Positions 12,640-23,411 of a DNA stretch of 64,000 nucleotides are shown one piece after another. Both the position numbers and the translations under genes were made by a program. Source of the DNA: Welwitschia mirabilis (lineage: Eukaryota > Gnetophyta > Gnetopsida > Welwitschiales); the NCBI GenBank assembly GCA_051453625.1, contig JBOZIK010000001.1, positions 156,358,121 to 156,422,120 of the forward strand, written 5' to 3'. Under the pieces are notes generated by a model. The model saw nothing but the letters and a program-made list of their open reading frames with translations. It ran no database searches and was not told the origin of the DNA. Every line of letters starts with the position of its first letter. The first letter of the stretch is position 1.

Positions 12640-13717
12640 ATGATACAAGAGAAGTTATTGACTTCATAGGCTTATTCCCCTTGCAAATTCCTACCACTTT
12701 CAAAAATTGTTGAATTAGAGAAGGAGTTGATATAGATCTCTATAAAGATATCTATAAAAATCTCTAAATTATTTGTCAAGGATCCAAAAGTGATCATATT
12801 ACAAGGTAAGGGGAAGAACGATGGAATACCTAAGGATATGTAATTCCAATATAAAAGATAGAGAACTTATCAATTTGAATATAACCAAGTAGCTTATTAA
12901 GTAGAGGGAAGAGAAAAGAAAAACCAAAGAGTAAATCCATGTGGCTTTGGATTTAGAAAAGGAAGTGCATCACTCAATGACCCTAAAATTGGAGACCCTT
13001 AGATCAAGCTTAGAGATTAGAAATGCAAAAATTAAAAATTTAAGGATTATTCTTCAATAGAAGGGATAAATAGAGGCTGATTACTAAGTATTTCTTTAAG
13101 AACAAGAGAAGTAACTCAACTAGATACTTAACAAGTTAGAATCTAGATAGGCTAGGTCTATTTTCTTAGGCAAATATCTTAAGGCATATGACCATAGGCT
13201 CTTAACTCTGAAGGAATAAAATGGAACTCTATGAAGAGAAAGGTCTAACTCATAATTTAGGATCTAATATAAAGATGAACAAATCCAGGTCTTAATGATG
13301 GTGTGACCTAACTTAGATTAATATTGGGTAATGGGTATAATAGGAATTCTGACCTTTCTTCTTTATTAGAGCAGTTCCATTCCTTTACAACTAATATAGA
13401 CTACTAACTAAGAATCATAGAGGAGATTATGGCCAAATAAAGGTCTATTTTATGATCTCTTCTATTCTCTTTTAAGAAATTCATGGTTAATATGATTCAA
13501 GACCATGCAAAGCACATAGCTATCTTACTCTAAGAAGTTAACCAGAGGATTCTTGAGCATACGATAACCATTGATATGATACCTTTAAAGTCTAAGGAAT
13601 TATCTAGAGCCTTACAGAGGACGCTTGATTTAGCAGGATCAGTCTTTGATGAAGAATTTAAGTTAAGGATATCATTGAAGCTTACCATAGATACCATAAG
13701 ACATGTAGGATGCCATC
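12640..13717 (+). pseudogene. Unidentified ORF relic inside the left long repeat of element A
   Basis: A decayed reading frame on the plus strand, for example SKLFVKDPKVIILQGKGKND near 12,757 and SKELSRALQRTLDLAGSVFD near 13,597. The last part (13,430-13,717) runs about 95 codons with only TAA/TGA stops at places where CAA or similar codons would fit. The same frame is recognisable in the right repeat at 24,505-25,560, which argues for real coding ancestry. I do not recognise the product. Standard LTRs do not code, so this is either an LTR-borne accessory ORF or evidence that the repeats are two partial element copies. Confidence 0.45.
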
Positions 13718-13966
13718 AATGAGACAATTTACCATTTACAATAATTGACAAAGAATTTATAGTAAAAATTTAATCTAGTTAATGAAACACCTNNNNNNNN
13801 NNNNNNNNNNNNNNNNNNNNNNNNNNNNNNNNNNNNNNNNNNNNNNNNNNNNNNNNNNNNNNNNNNNNNNNNNNNNNNNNNNNNNNNNNNNNATGAGACA
13901 ATTTACCATTTACAATAATTGACCAAGCATTTATAGTAAAAATTTAATCTAGTTCATGAAACTCCT
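13718..13966. other. 100-N gap with duplicated flanks
   Basis: The about 73 bases before the gap (from ATGAGACAATTTACCATTTA) recur almost unchanged right after it. N runs from 13,793 to 13,892, exactly 100, which is the usual code for a gap of unknown length. Most likely two overlapping contig ends were not merged. One copy is probably not real. Confidence 0.8.
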
Positions 13967-14833
13967 TTGTATTATTTAAATATGATGAGATTGAATTTTT
14001 TTTGATGGCTATGGCTTAATAAATGTTTTTTTTTCCTTCTAAATTAACTATAATTTTAGTTATATAACTATGTAGAAGTTTGCAACTATAAAATCATTCT
14101 CTAACTATCTTTTCTTGATATATATAATGGACCATGTAATGTTTAAAAAAAAAAAAAGAAAAAAGGAAAAACAAAAGAAGAAAAATGAGGAAAAAGAATG
14201 GAATATTAAGATCCTATGTTTTAAACTAAAAGAAATATGAAAATTGTATGTTTCATATGGCATTTTTATAATTTACATGCAAATTTTTGGGATTTGTTCT
14301 TGCTTGCAGAGTTAAAATAAGCTTTGTAAGTTTTTGTTTATAGTATTCTAATATTTAGATTGAAGTATCTTTTTAAAACCATTTTCTAGACTTTCATGCA
14401 TTATTTTCTCATTGTGATCAAAGAAATGAGTCATATTTAAGTAAGATAAAAAATCCTTTTCCTTATAAATTAGCTCTTAGTTTTCTTGGAATTATGTTCA
14501 AATGGGTTTCCTGAGTGTTTGAATCAATTTTCTTCATGAAGACTTTATAATATGAGGTTTTCCCATTATTACTATTTTGTTAAGTGCCTATGGTGATTAG
14601 AATATTAGCTAGTCTATCAGCCCTTTTTTTGATTTTGCTAAAACAAAATTTATATTTGATTTACAACTAACTCTATTAAATTATTAGAAGAGCTTAATGT
14701 ATTTTGTGCCCTAACCTATGCCAGCATTGTGGGCTTAAAATAGTGATCAAATTTAATTGTGTAATGTGGTTTGCAAAGGAGGCCTAATCACGTAACCAAC
14801 ATTTGTAGCACTAGAAGAAGGACCTACTATTTT

Positions 14834-16600
14834 ATGTCTACCTCTTATTCTGATTTAGAGTTATTCTATAAAAACCTAAAGAATCATCTTACTCTTATAA
14901 TACCTAAGTCATTATTTAACTCATGTAACCAAGTAGTTACATGTAGCATTTCCAATCATATTAATCTTTCCAACTCCATTGTCTCTTTACTTAGGAGATA
15001 TCAAAGCCAAAATAAGGGTATGAACAATTTGAAGCTTATATTAAGTTATGAATCCTTTAATTTTCAAACTTATAACCCTATTTTTAAGAATGCTAAGATT
15101 CCCTTCCAGAACCTTTTAGACCATTCCAATATATTATTTCAAAAGAATTTATTATGGATTTTGAGAGATCAATCTAGATATTAAGAATGACACATAAAGA
15201 TATGGTCTAAACTGTATTTAATTTTTTACTTAAAGATGAAGTAGATTCTTAGTATTCCACTTTGCCTGATGGATGAATTTATTTTGAAGTAAATTTAATG
15301 CTATGTCTCTAGATGGTTATGAAAGTAAAATTAATTTTTAGGATTTGCTATCTACCCTACTAACCCTCAAACATAACCCAAAGAAACATGTGAAAGTTCA
15401 TAATGATAAATTATCATGCTCCTTAATCTGATTGATCAGATTCTTAAGCCATTAATCACAATTTGTAGATAATTTACTTAAACTGGTTTATCCCAAAATT
15501 ATCAATTTGGATTAGAAATGATAATTTCATAGTAATAGCCATGAGGTTCGCCTCAAAATCATATATTTATCCCTTTAAATACTTACTCTCTTTGTTCCTC
15601 ATGTTATAAGAGTTTGTTCTTGATACTAGAGATACTTTGAAAGCTATGGTAACCTCTCATTCTTCCTTGCAAATAGCTAAGTTCTCTACATTCGATTTGA
15701 TATCTTTGATTAAAACATGTACAATCAATTACAATAACTAGGTATTAATATCAACGATAAAGAACTAATGAGTAAAACAATGAGTGATAGATATGTAAAG
15801 AAAGAAGTTTATTTGAATGTCCAACGTCCACATTTTGAGGATATTCTATAGAGAAAGATTCAAATAAAGATAAGATTTATGCTTATTTTGAATTAGGGTA
15901 TGATCCGAATTATGATTTAGGTAATAGCTTGATATCTCTTTTTGCTTTTATTTTTGAATTAATCCAATTGATTTGTCCCTTTTTTGATATAAAAAGAATT
16001 AAACCAATTGAGTTGTCCCTTTTTTAATATAAAAAGTAATTCAGATTCAAAATAAAATGCTCCAAAAGATAATATGAACAAATAGGTCCTTCCATGATAG
16101 AATGCAATGCAAATGACTATGAGCTTAGACAAAAAATCCAAAGGAGCTCTTACTCATGCTTCTCCACCAAAAATTATATCACCTTTAGATATTCCTAAGA
16201 AATCATATAAGCCTAAGAGAAATGTCATGCCTAAAAAAAAGATAAACAAATAGAATGAAAAAAAGAAACACCCTTGTAGAGATTAAAATAATATTAGCTT
16301 AAAGCCTATTAATAATGGATCAAAAAACATATGAAAATAATTCACAGTAAATCCTTCCTCCTCCTATGTCCTAGATGAAGGATTAAAATACAATACAATA
16401 GATCTCAAAAGAGTAAGAGCTAATGTTAGATTCTATTAATTGCTAAGCATGACTAAACAAAGAAAGAAAGTTATCATTGCTCTTATTCATTTGAACATAA
16501 AAATGACATGAATCAAATCAAAGAAGATTTTATTTTCTTTTATCCCCTACATCTGATGCATAATGTAAGAATAGATGAGATAGATCCATTTTTATTAATC
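14834..16600 (+). pseudogene. Element A gag-like region
   Basis: An ATG at 14,834 opens 116 codons without a stop (to 15,184), beginning MSTSYSDLELFYKNLKNHLT. The frame is also open upstream to 14,771. Its place right after the left long repeat and before protease makes it the gag (capsid) region. I could not find a conserved capsid or zinc-knuckle motif. Beyond 15,184 the region is broken by stops, and part of it may be gag-protease linker. Confidence 0.45.
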
Positions 16601-16619
16601 TTGATTATGAAAAAGATAT

Positions 16620-16940
16620 TTTTCATAATTGCATTTTTAATATAAATGCTTTAATTACTTTGATACCATATTTCATTTTATAAAAGGATAGTTTGAGTTT
16701 GAAAAAAAAATCTTTTTATAAGGTTAACCAGATTAAGAAATCAAAGATAAGGATCATTATCAAAACAAGAATGTTAAATTATCAATTGCTAAGGATCATA
16801 GGATTTCAAAACATTTAAGTTATAGATGTTCTTATAGTTTACAATCTAGTTCTCAATAGAAGTTGGATAAAGGGTTTCAATGGATATTTAGCTATTGACC
16901 TTTTGGACATCTAGCTTTGATTCAATAATAGACTAAACGA
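16620..16940 (+). pseudogene. Element A protease relic
   Basis: The translation near 16,820-16,880 reads VIDVLIVYNLVLNRSWI, matching the C-terminal part of gypsy aspartic proteases (VVD.P..YN.ILGRPWI). The DTGA-type catalytic loop upstream cannot be recognised. Stops interrupt the frame, and a 52-N gap (16,959-17,010) follows directly. Confidence 0.55.
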
Positions 16941-17117
16941 GATCTTAGTTCATAATGANNNNNNNNNNNNNNNNNNNNNNNNNNNNNNNNNNNNNNNNNN
17001 NNNNNNNNNNAAATCTTGTTATTAAATTAGATCAATCCTTCAATGATATGTGTTCTATATCTTAAGAGATTATAGATATTAAGCTCATTCTTGTCACTCC
17101 TTTTTTTGAAGTTTGAA

Positions 17118-17600
17118 CATTATATTAGGAAGTGCATCATCAAAATATGGGGCAGGTATGAGAGTATATTTGCATTATCAAGATAAAAAGTTCTATTAAT
17201 GAGATTATCATTTTACTTTTTTAGTTACTAATAATATGGCTAAATATAAATCTATATGTCTAGGCTTAAAATTTGCAATTAAAAGTGAAATTAAATAACT
17301 CAAGATTTTTGGTGATTCAGATCTTATTATCAACTAGTTGAAAAGAGTCTATTCTATTAACAAGAAGCTATGTAAGGCATATTTTCTTTTCATCCATCAT
17401 TTATTCAATTATTTTCTACCCTTGAATCTTATATTAATTCCTTAGGTAAAAAAATAAAAGGTTCATGAACTAGACTTATGTGCATTATGTGATGACATCC
17501 CCAAGGGCTTACCTTTTAATATAATTATAGATAAAGCATTTGAATAATGAGTTCTAGCTAACATTATACACTTCCAAGTGTTTGACTTAGAATCTTATAT
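17118..17600 (+). pseudogene. Archaeal-type RNase H relic, placed before RT
   Basis: The translation gives GSASSKYGAGMRVYLHYQ, then TNNMAKYKSICLGLKFAI and KIFGDSDLIIN. These match the RNase H type 1 core (DGS....GAG.GV, TNN.AEYEALI.GL, GDS.LVI.Q) as found in the extra RNase H of Tat-type gypsy elements. Further on, HFQVFDLESYIKXFLNN resembles the linker that follows this domain. The first catalytic Asp is missing (LGS in place of DGS) and the Glu of NNEAEY is Lys at its second position (AKY). The domain lies between protease and RT. Confidence 0.65.
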
Positions 17601-17929
17601 TAAATAGTTCTTAAATAATTAGGATGTATTTGAGAATTAATGGACTGAAAGCATACATGAGAATGGCCTTCTCATAGATTTATTTGACATCCTCTTGTTC
17701 AATTTGATTCCCAATATGTATTAGATTTAGAACAATAGTTCTCTCAGAATTTATTCAAAAAGGTTACTAAAATTCATGAACAGATTTATTTTGGAAATAG
17801 TAAGATCAATCTATTTGAAGATGAAGAAAACCTAAAGAAATAATAATTGGTACTTCCCTAGCTACCACCTCTCTTTGCTAATATTTGTTTGAATTTCTCT
17901 AGAATTATATCACTCTTCTTGTATGATCT

Positions 17930-18700
17930 TACAAAGTACCAAGAACTTTTAACCCAAAAGTTGTAACTCAGAAAATTCCCTTAAAACTAGAGATCTAACT
18001 TTATATCCAAAATCTTAGAGCTATAAATCCTAAGTTAGAGCTTGGTATGCATTAAAATTTTAAAAAATTAATTTAGTCTAGAATTATGTATCTTATCTGA
18101 TACATTATATGGTTAAAACATTGTGTGCCTATATGAAAGAAGAATAGTAACATCAAGATTTATGTTGATTTTTAAAATATGAACTAAGACTCTATAAGAG
18201 ACCAATGCCTACCCTTTTGGATAGATAAAATTATTTAGTGGATATCTAGATATTGGATTTATTCTTTTTTTAGATGGATTTTTCAGATAGAGTTAGGTCT
18301 TAATTCATAAAGAAGATTATCTTAGAACTACTATCACCACTAAGTGAGGTATCTTTGCTTTTAAGAGAATGCCTTTTGATTTATCTGATATCAAAGAAAC
18401 TTTTCAAATAGTCATGGATAAAGCTTTGGTAGACATAATTAATCATTTTGTGGTTTTTTACTCAAATGTTATTATGGTATACACTAAGAAAGTTTTAGAT
18501 CATATTAACAACTTACAAGCGATCTTTAGTAATAGTAGAAATTTTGGAATATCATTAAACCCCAAAAACAATATCCTGGGACTTGAGTCTGACATCATTT
18601 TTGGACATTATGTTTTAATATTTAGGGCCATGATTATTCCTACACACATATAAGAAATTAAACAAGTATAGTTTTCAGATCTATTTTAGATCCTTCAGTC
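17930..18700 (+). pseudogene. Element A reverse transcriptase relic
   Basis: Blocks in order: IKIYVDF (IRVCVDF), FLDGF (FLDGFSGYNQ), VLIHKEDYLRTTITTK, MPFDLSDIKETFQIVMDKAL (MPFGL.NA.ATFQR.MD) and FGISLNPKNNILGLESDIIFG. The catalytic YxDD block is lost: FYSNVIMVYTK stands where VY.DDI.VYSK is expected. The stretch 18,369-18,653 is open for 94 codons, while upstream blocks carry TAA/TAG stops. The order of blocks is that of Ty3/gypsy RT. Confidence 0.8.
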
Positions 18701-18779
18701 TTTTTAGCACTTTATTTTAGTTAGGATTTCTTTTTTATGTTTTTTCTTTTCCTAATTTAGTAGCCTCGATGTTTAATTA

Positions 18780-19050
18780 AAGTATACTTAGTTGAAAAGC
18801 ATGCTTATGTGTTCATTTAGGCTCTCAAGTATTTCAAATATGCATGAATTTGAATAGAGTTTACTTGTTTGTTTTTAATCCCATGATTAAACAAATGTTT
18901 GTTTATTTTTAAAGAGGACTTTATGGTTAACAATATTATAACATTTCAAATTTAAGGTTATAATTGATAAGAATATCAAATTCCTTAGCTTGACATAGCC
19001 TTTAGCCTATAAAGACCCAAAGGTGTGGCATAATTACTAGTAGACCATAA
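18780..19050 (+). pseudogene. Possible gypsy RNase H / connection remnant
   Basis: Between RT and integrase, where the original gypsy RNase H belongs, only weak similarity is left (for example EKHAYVFI-ALKYFKYA, comparable to E....A..FAL..FRHY). The interval is about 350 bp, too short for a full RNase H, so the domain is either deleted or unrecognisable. Confidence 0.3.
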
Positions 19051-19073
19051 AAGAGTACCACTGGTATTATGAT

Positions 19074-20320
19074 TTGTACCATTATTTAAAAATGAAAAAT
19101 TTAAAGACTTTTACAAATACTTCAATAAAAAGAGATTTATTACAAAACTTAAAGAAATTTAAAATAATCAATGATGTTATATTTAGAATTAATTTTATAG
19201 GAATGTTTCTCAGATGCTTGTTGCAGTTAGAAGTACTAGGATGTTTTGAATCAATTTCATAATTACCAAGAAATAGACTATGAAAACCTAGTGGTAATGA
19301 CTAGCCATATTGCTAGGAAAGGCTATCATTGATCATCAATTCATAAAAATTATGTGAATATAATTTGAGGATGTTATAAATGCCAAGCTTATGATTCTAG
19401 ATTAGCCAAAGTAGTAGCACCACTAAAGCTAGTTTTTGAATCTACCCCTTTTAGGATGTGGGGTTAGACTTTACTAGCATGATTCATCCTTCATTGTCTT
19501 AAGACTATAAGCCTATCATAGTAATAGATTATTTTATTAAATGGTTAGAAGAAAAGGCTTTCAAACATTATATTGCTAAATACTTATTTACAATTCTTAA
19601 AGAACTCATTTTAACTTGATTTAGAATTCCATAGATATTATTTTATGATAATGGATCAGTTTTTATTTCTACTTAACTTATTGATTTAGATGATAAACAC
19701 AAGATCCTCATCTAAAGTTCATTCAGTTACTACCCCTAAAGTAATGTTTTAGCAAAATCCATAAAGAAAAAGATTGATGCTATCTTGAAATGATTTATAA
19801 AAGAAAACCATTATGATTGGCACAACCAACTCAAGTTTGATCTCTAAATTTATAGGATCACTATAGAAAAAGTATCAAGGCATAAACTTTTGAACTAGTT
19901 TATAGAACAGAGGCTAACATTTTATTAGACTTATATAAGATAGCATATGAGTTTCTCATTAATTCTTCATTTAAATTTTGTAAACAAGAATAGGCTATAT
20001 CATGCAGATTAACTATAGAAGAAACTCACTCTAAAGAGATGTACATTTTTGTCAAATATAAAGATGCATTTAAGAGGTGGTATGATAGAAAAATAGAGAT
20101 TAGATCTTTTTAGTTAGGTTATTTAGTTATATTGCATAACCTTTAAATGAGTCAGAAAAATGACAAATTTTCTCCTTCATGGATAGGACCTTATATTATT
20201 GATAAAATTAATAGTTCAAATTCATATTACTTGGTTAATATTATAGGCCATGTTATGGGCTAGTATTATAATGCACTCTATTTAAAACACTATTTTGACT
20301 ACCCCAACTAAGAGTATCCC
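19074..20320 (+). pseudogene. Element A integrase relic
   Basis: The first part reads KIINDVIFRINFIGMFLRCL, like the linker ..DGVLFRKN..G.LLRCL that precedes the zinc-binding region. The catalytic core follows from about 19,440 (MWG-like start, VIDYFIKWLEEKAF, then FYDNGSVF for the V.DNG.QF block). The C-terminal part contains DKFSPSWIGPYIIDKI and NALYLKHYF, a clear GPY/F module. Core stops are TGA/TAG/TAA where CGA/CAG/CAA are usual. Integrase would insert the cDNA into host chromosomes; this copy is dead. Confidence 0.75.
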
Positions 20321-23300
20321 TCTTTCAAAAATTATAAACAATGTACAATTTTCTATTTTAGTTTAGTATATGAGTCATTACCAATAACTACAAGGATATT
20401 AGTATTATAAGAGAAGGAAAGGAACTTCTCTACTCATCCAACATTTACTGAATTTTATATAGAGAAAATGGATAATGCAAGCCAAAGCCAACTTGTCCCT
20501 AGTGTTTTTCTTTCATTTCAAAGAGATTCCTATGTCCATCATTTGAAACAATTCATGCAGATTTACTTTCATTTTATTAGAAATGCTAACAATCTACTCT
20601 GTAGTGGATGGATTAGATGTTGACATCCATAATAGGTTCTATAATAAACCCATGAATTTTCATATGCTAATTTTATAAAGATGGCTACATGGTCGCCTAA
20701 TCTTTGCCTACACACCATTTATCTACTCATTGAATAGAAAAAGAACAAGTACTTGTTAGAGAGCACTATTCTTAAAAGATAAAATGTAAAGAAAAAATGC
20801 ATGCCCCTTGTCCAATCCCCTTTGTTTTTGCTTCTATGAATGAACAAACAACTACTTCTCCATGCGCTCCATCTTTGGAAATTGATGTGGATATTCATAA
20901 AAGTAAAGTAGAGATACATGCATTCCTGATGTGCATTATTGACCTCTTCTAGTAATAAATTAGAGACAATGTGACAACAGGTGTATAAAGACTCAAGTAG
21001 CCTCACTCTTACTTTTATTTCAATTCTCTCCATTTGTAATCTACATATTTCTTTTTTATGTTTTCATGGGGCTAAAATGTTAATCACATTTTAAGGCTCA
21101 TTAAATTTTTTTTCCTTTATTACTTTCATGATAGGTTCATAAATATAATATTAAGATTTATTAGTAAGTCTTTATTCATGCCTCACAACTTGCAGTTTTT
21201 AAATGAGCAAAAGAGATCTTTATACACTTTACTTTATTAGTCTCATTAGCTAAAGTTTTAATTTAGAGTAAGTAATTTAAATTTATTGGTCCAAAACTGT
21301 ATCAGTTGATTTGTTCCTCTTAAAAGCCTTTTAAAAGTAAAATTTCAAGCTAGACCTTATTATTTTATGATTTATGGCTTATAGCTTTTTCTTTTTTAAA
21401 AAGTCAAGATAATCTCTTTTCTCATTTTTAATAAAGAATATCACTCGAACATAATGGTTTGATGAGATTATACTAAGTATTTAGTTACATGCAAGAAGAC
21501 CATGAGAATAAAATCAATTAATAGGTCAGGCTCATATCAATTCATGAATTGTAGCTTACAATGTTTTGAGGTTACAACACCTTGATAAATATGTTAAATT
21601 TTAGGAGAAATTGTTGTAATCCATGATCCATGATTTTGTTCCTTTAGTTTAGATTCTTAAAAAAATTTAAAATTGCTATCTCTACTTTTAAAAATTTAAT
21701 CTTCTAGAATCTCTCTCTATATTCATGATTGGTCATTGATCTTGATAGCCTTAAAGAAAAATTTTTATATTTAGAGTAAATTTGGTTTATCATAAAACTA
21801 TGTCCTGTGGCCCACAATCTACCATTCTACTTCTATAGCCCATATTTTAAGATGTTAGTTTGTTATAGCTGCTAGAAAGAATTACCACAACTTGTGGATG
21901 CACCTTCGCTTTTGTTCCCTTTTGTTCCCTTAAAGTACTAAGTTTCTTCTAGTTTTTACTAGTAGTCTTTTCACTTTAGACTATGTAGTAGCCTACTGAA
22001 ATATAGTTACCCATAAATCAATATATAGTATCCATGATAACTATATAGATAATTCAGATTCATGACAGTTCATGGCCCATGGTATTTCATTGAAAACTTC
22101 AACCTCTTGAAGAAGATATCATTGCATTTAGCCTATGGAATTAAATATAAATACTAGACTTAAGGAAAAGACTATGATCCCACCATATGTAATTAATTTT
22201 TGTGACTTGAGTTCAAGGATTTCATAACTTGCAACTCTTTATTTTAGCTTTAGTTCTTTAGTTAAAGTTCTTGCAGCTCACATATTGGTTTACAATATAC
22301 ATTTTATTAATTGGAGCTTGCAACTCATGATATTATGTGATAGCTTTATACCTCGAGTTCATCTTACACAACTTTTCATTACCACCACATTTCTATCATG
22401 GCTATTATACCATAATTCCCCAATATATCTTTGATCATGAATTTTCACTTATGCCTCTCCAGATTGTATTTCTTTTAACTGAGTTTCCTCTTCCATAAAT
22501 ATCTTAAAATCTTGTAAGCTGTCATGAGTTACTCCATATCATATAGAGAGCAATAAAAGCCTTAATTAGCAACTACTTTGTGATATCTCTGCATCAGAGA
22601 AATTTTTTAAGTCTAATATTCCTAGTGATTTAGGACAGATTTAAGCTAGCCTTAGTCATTTTTATTTTTACTTCTATGTTGATTCTTGATAGTATTGTTT
22701 TCTTACAATACTTTTACTTAAAACTAGTAGCAATGATGCTTAGAACTGTTACATAAAGACATACTCATGAATGCATAGATGTGGATAATAATCTATTCTC
22801 AATATTCTTTGCTTTAGAATCTTTTTCTCATATGTAGTGCTAGGTAGTAGGCTCTTACTCTATCACGTTTTTGCAACCTCATACTTTAGAGTTAAATATC
22901 TTTACTTTAGATACTCCTAAATTTAAAGATTCTTGATGGATAGATAGTNNNNNNNNNNNNNNNNNNNNNNNTGTAGTTAATAGATTTTATCTACTTATGT
23001 TTTAGCAATTTTTAAGCTACTAGTATGACCTTTTTTCATGGATATTTGAGAGTTGTAAATACAATTTTGAGATGAATTTCATTGTTATATCTTTTATACC
23101 TATCATTCACCTTATAGCAGACTCAAATTATTAGCTATATAACATTTCTATTGCAAAAGATAAAGATGCATTTCATGGTGAGAGTCATAACTGCTATTCA
23201 GGTTTTTTTGGGGGAAAAAGGCTTCAGACATCTGCAAATGCCATTTTGAAGTTTTGGGTTTTTCATGAGTGGAATTTAAAGGTTTAATCACACTAGCAGA

Positions 23301-23411
23301 TGATGGGCATAACTATGGTGTATTATCTACATGTTCCTCCTACTAGTTTAATTACCAAATGGTGTGTGCTTGGTTTGTGATTGATAACGGATAGCCCTTC
23401 CATCCTACTTG
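20321..23411 (+). other. Element A 3' untranslated region
   Basis: No domain was recognised. An open stretch of about 50 codons near 20,470-20,620 (starting MDNASQSQLVPSVFLSF) follows integrase directly and could be the end of the polyprotein or a short extra ORF. A polypurine run GGGGGAAAAAGG (23,210-23,221) is the best candidate for the polypurine tract, but it lies about 190 bp before the recognised start of the right repeat. A 23-N gap lies at 22,949-22,971. Confidence 0.4.

Larger units (their letters stand above)
11551..14801 (+). repeat. Element A left long repeat (5' LTR)
   Basis: Homologous to 23,412-26,456 along its whole length. Examples are TTTAGCTATGG near the start, GTCTTTGATGAAGAATTTAAG about two thirds in, and GGACCATGTAATGT near the end. 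Homology begins at TGCTCATAA in both copies and ends about 30 bp before the gag ATG. The stretch at 14,802-14,821 (TTTGTAGCACTAGAAGAAGG) occupies the place of a primer-binding site, but I cannot assign it to a tRNA. A 100-N gap lies inside at 13,793-13,892. Confidence 0.65.

Noticed and set aside
20719-21033. 104-codon open frame on the minus strand
   Set aside because: No family resemblance, low-complexity end, and it lies antisense to the 3' region of element A.
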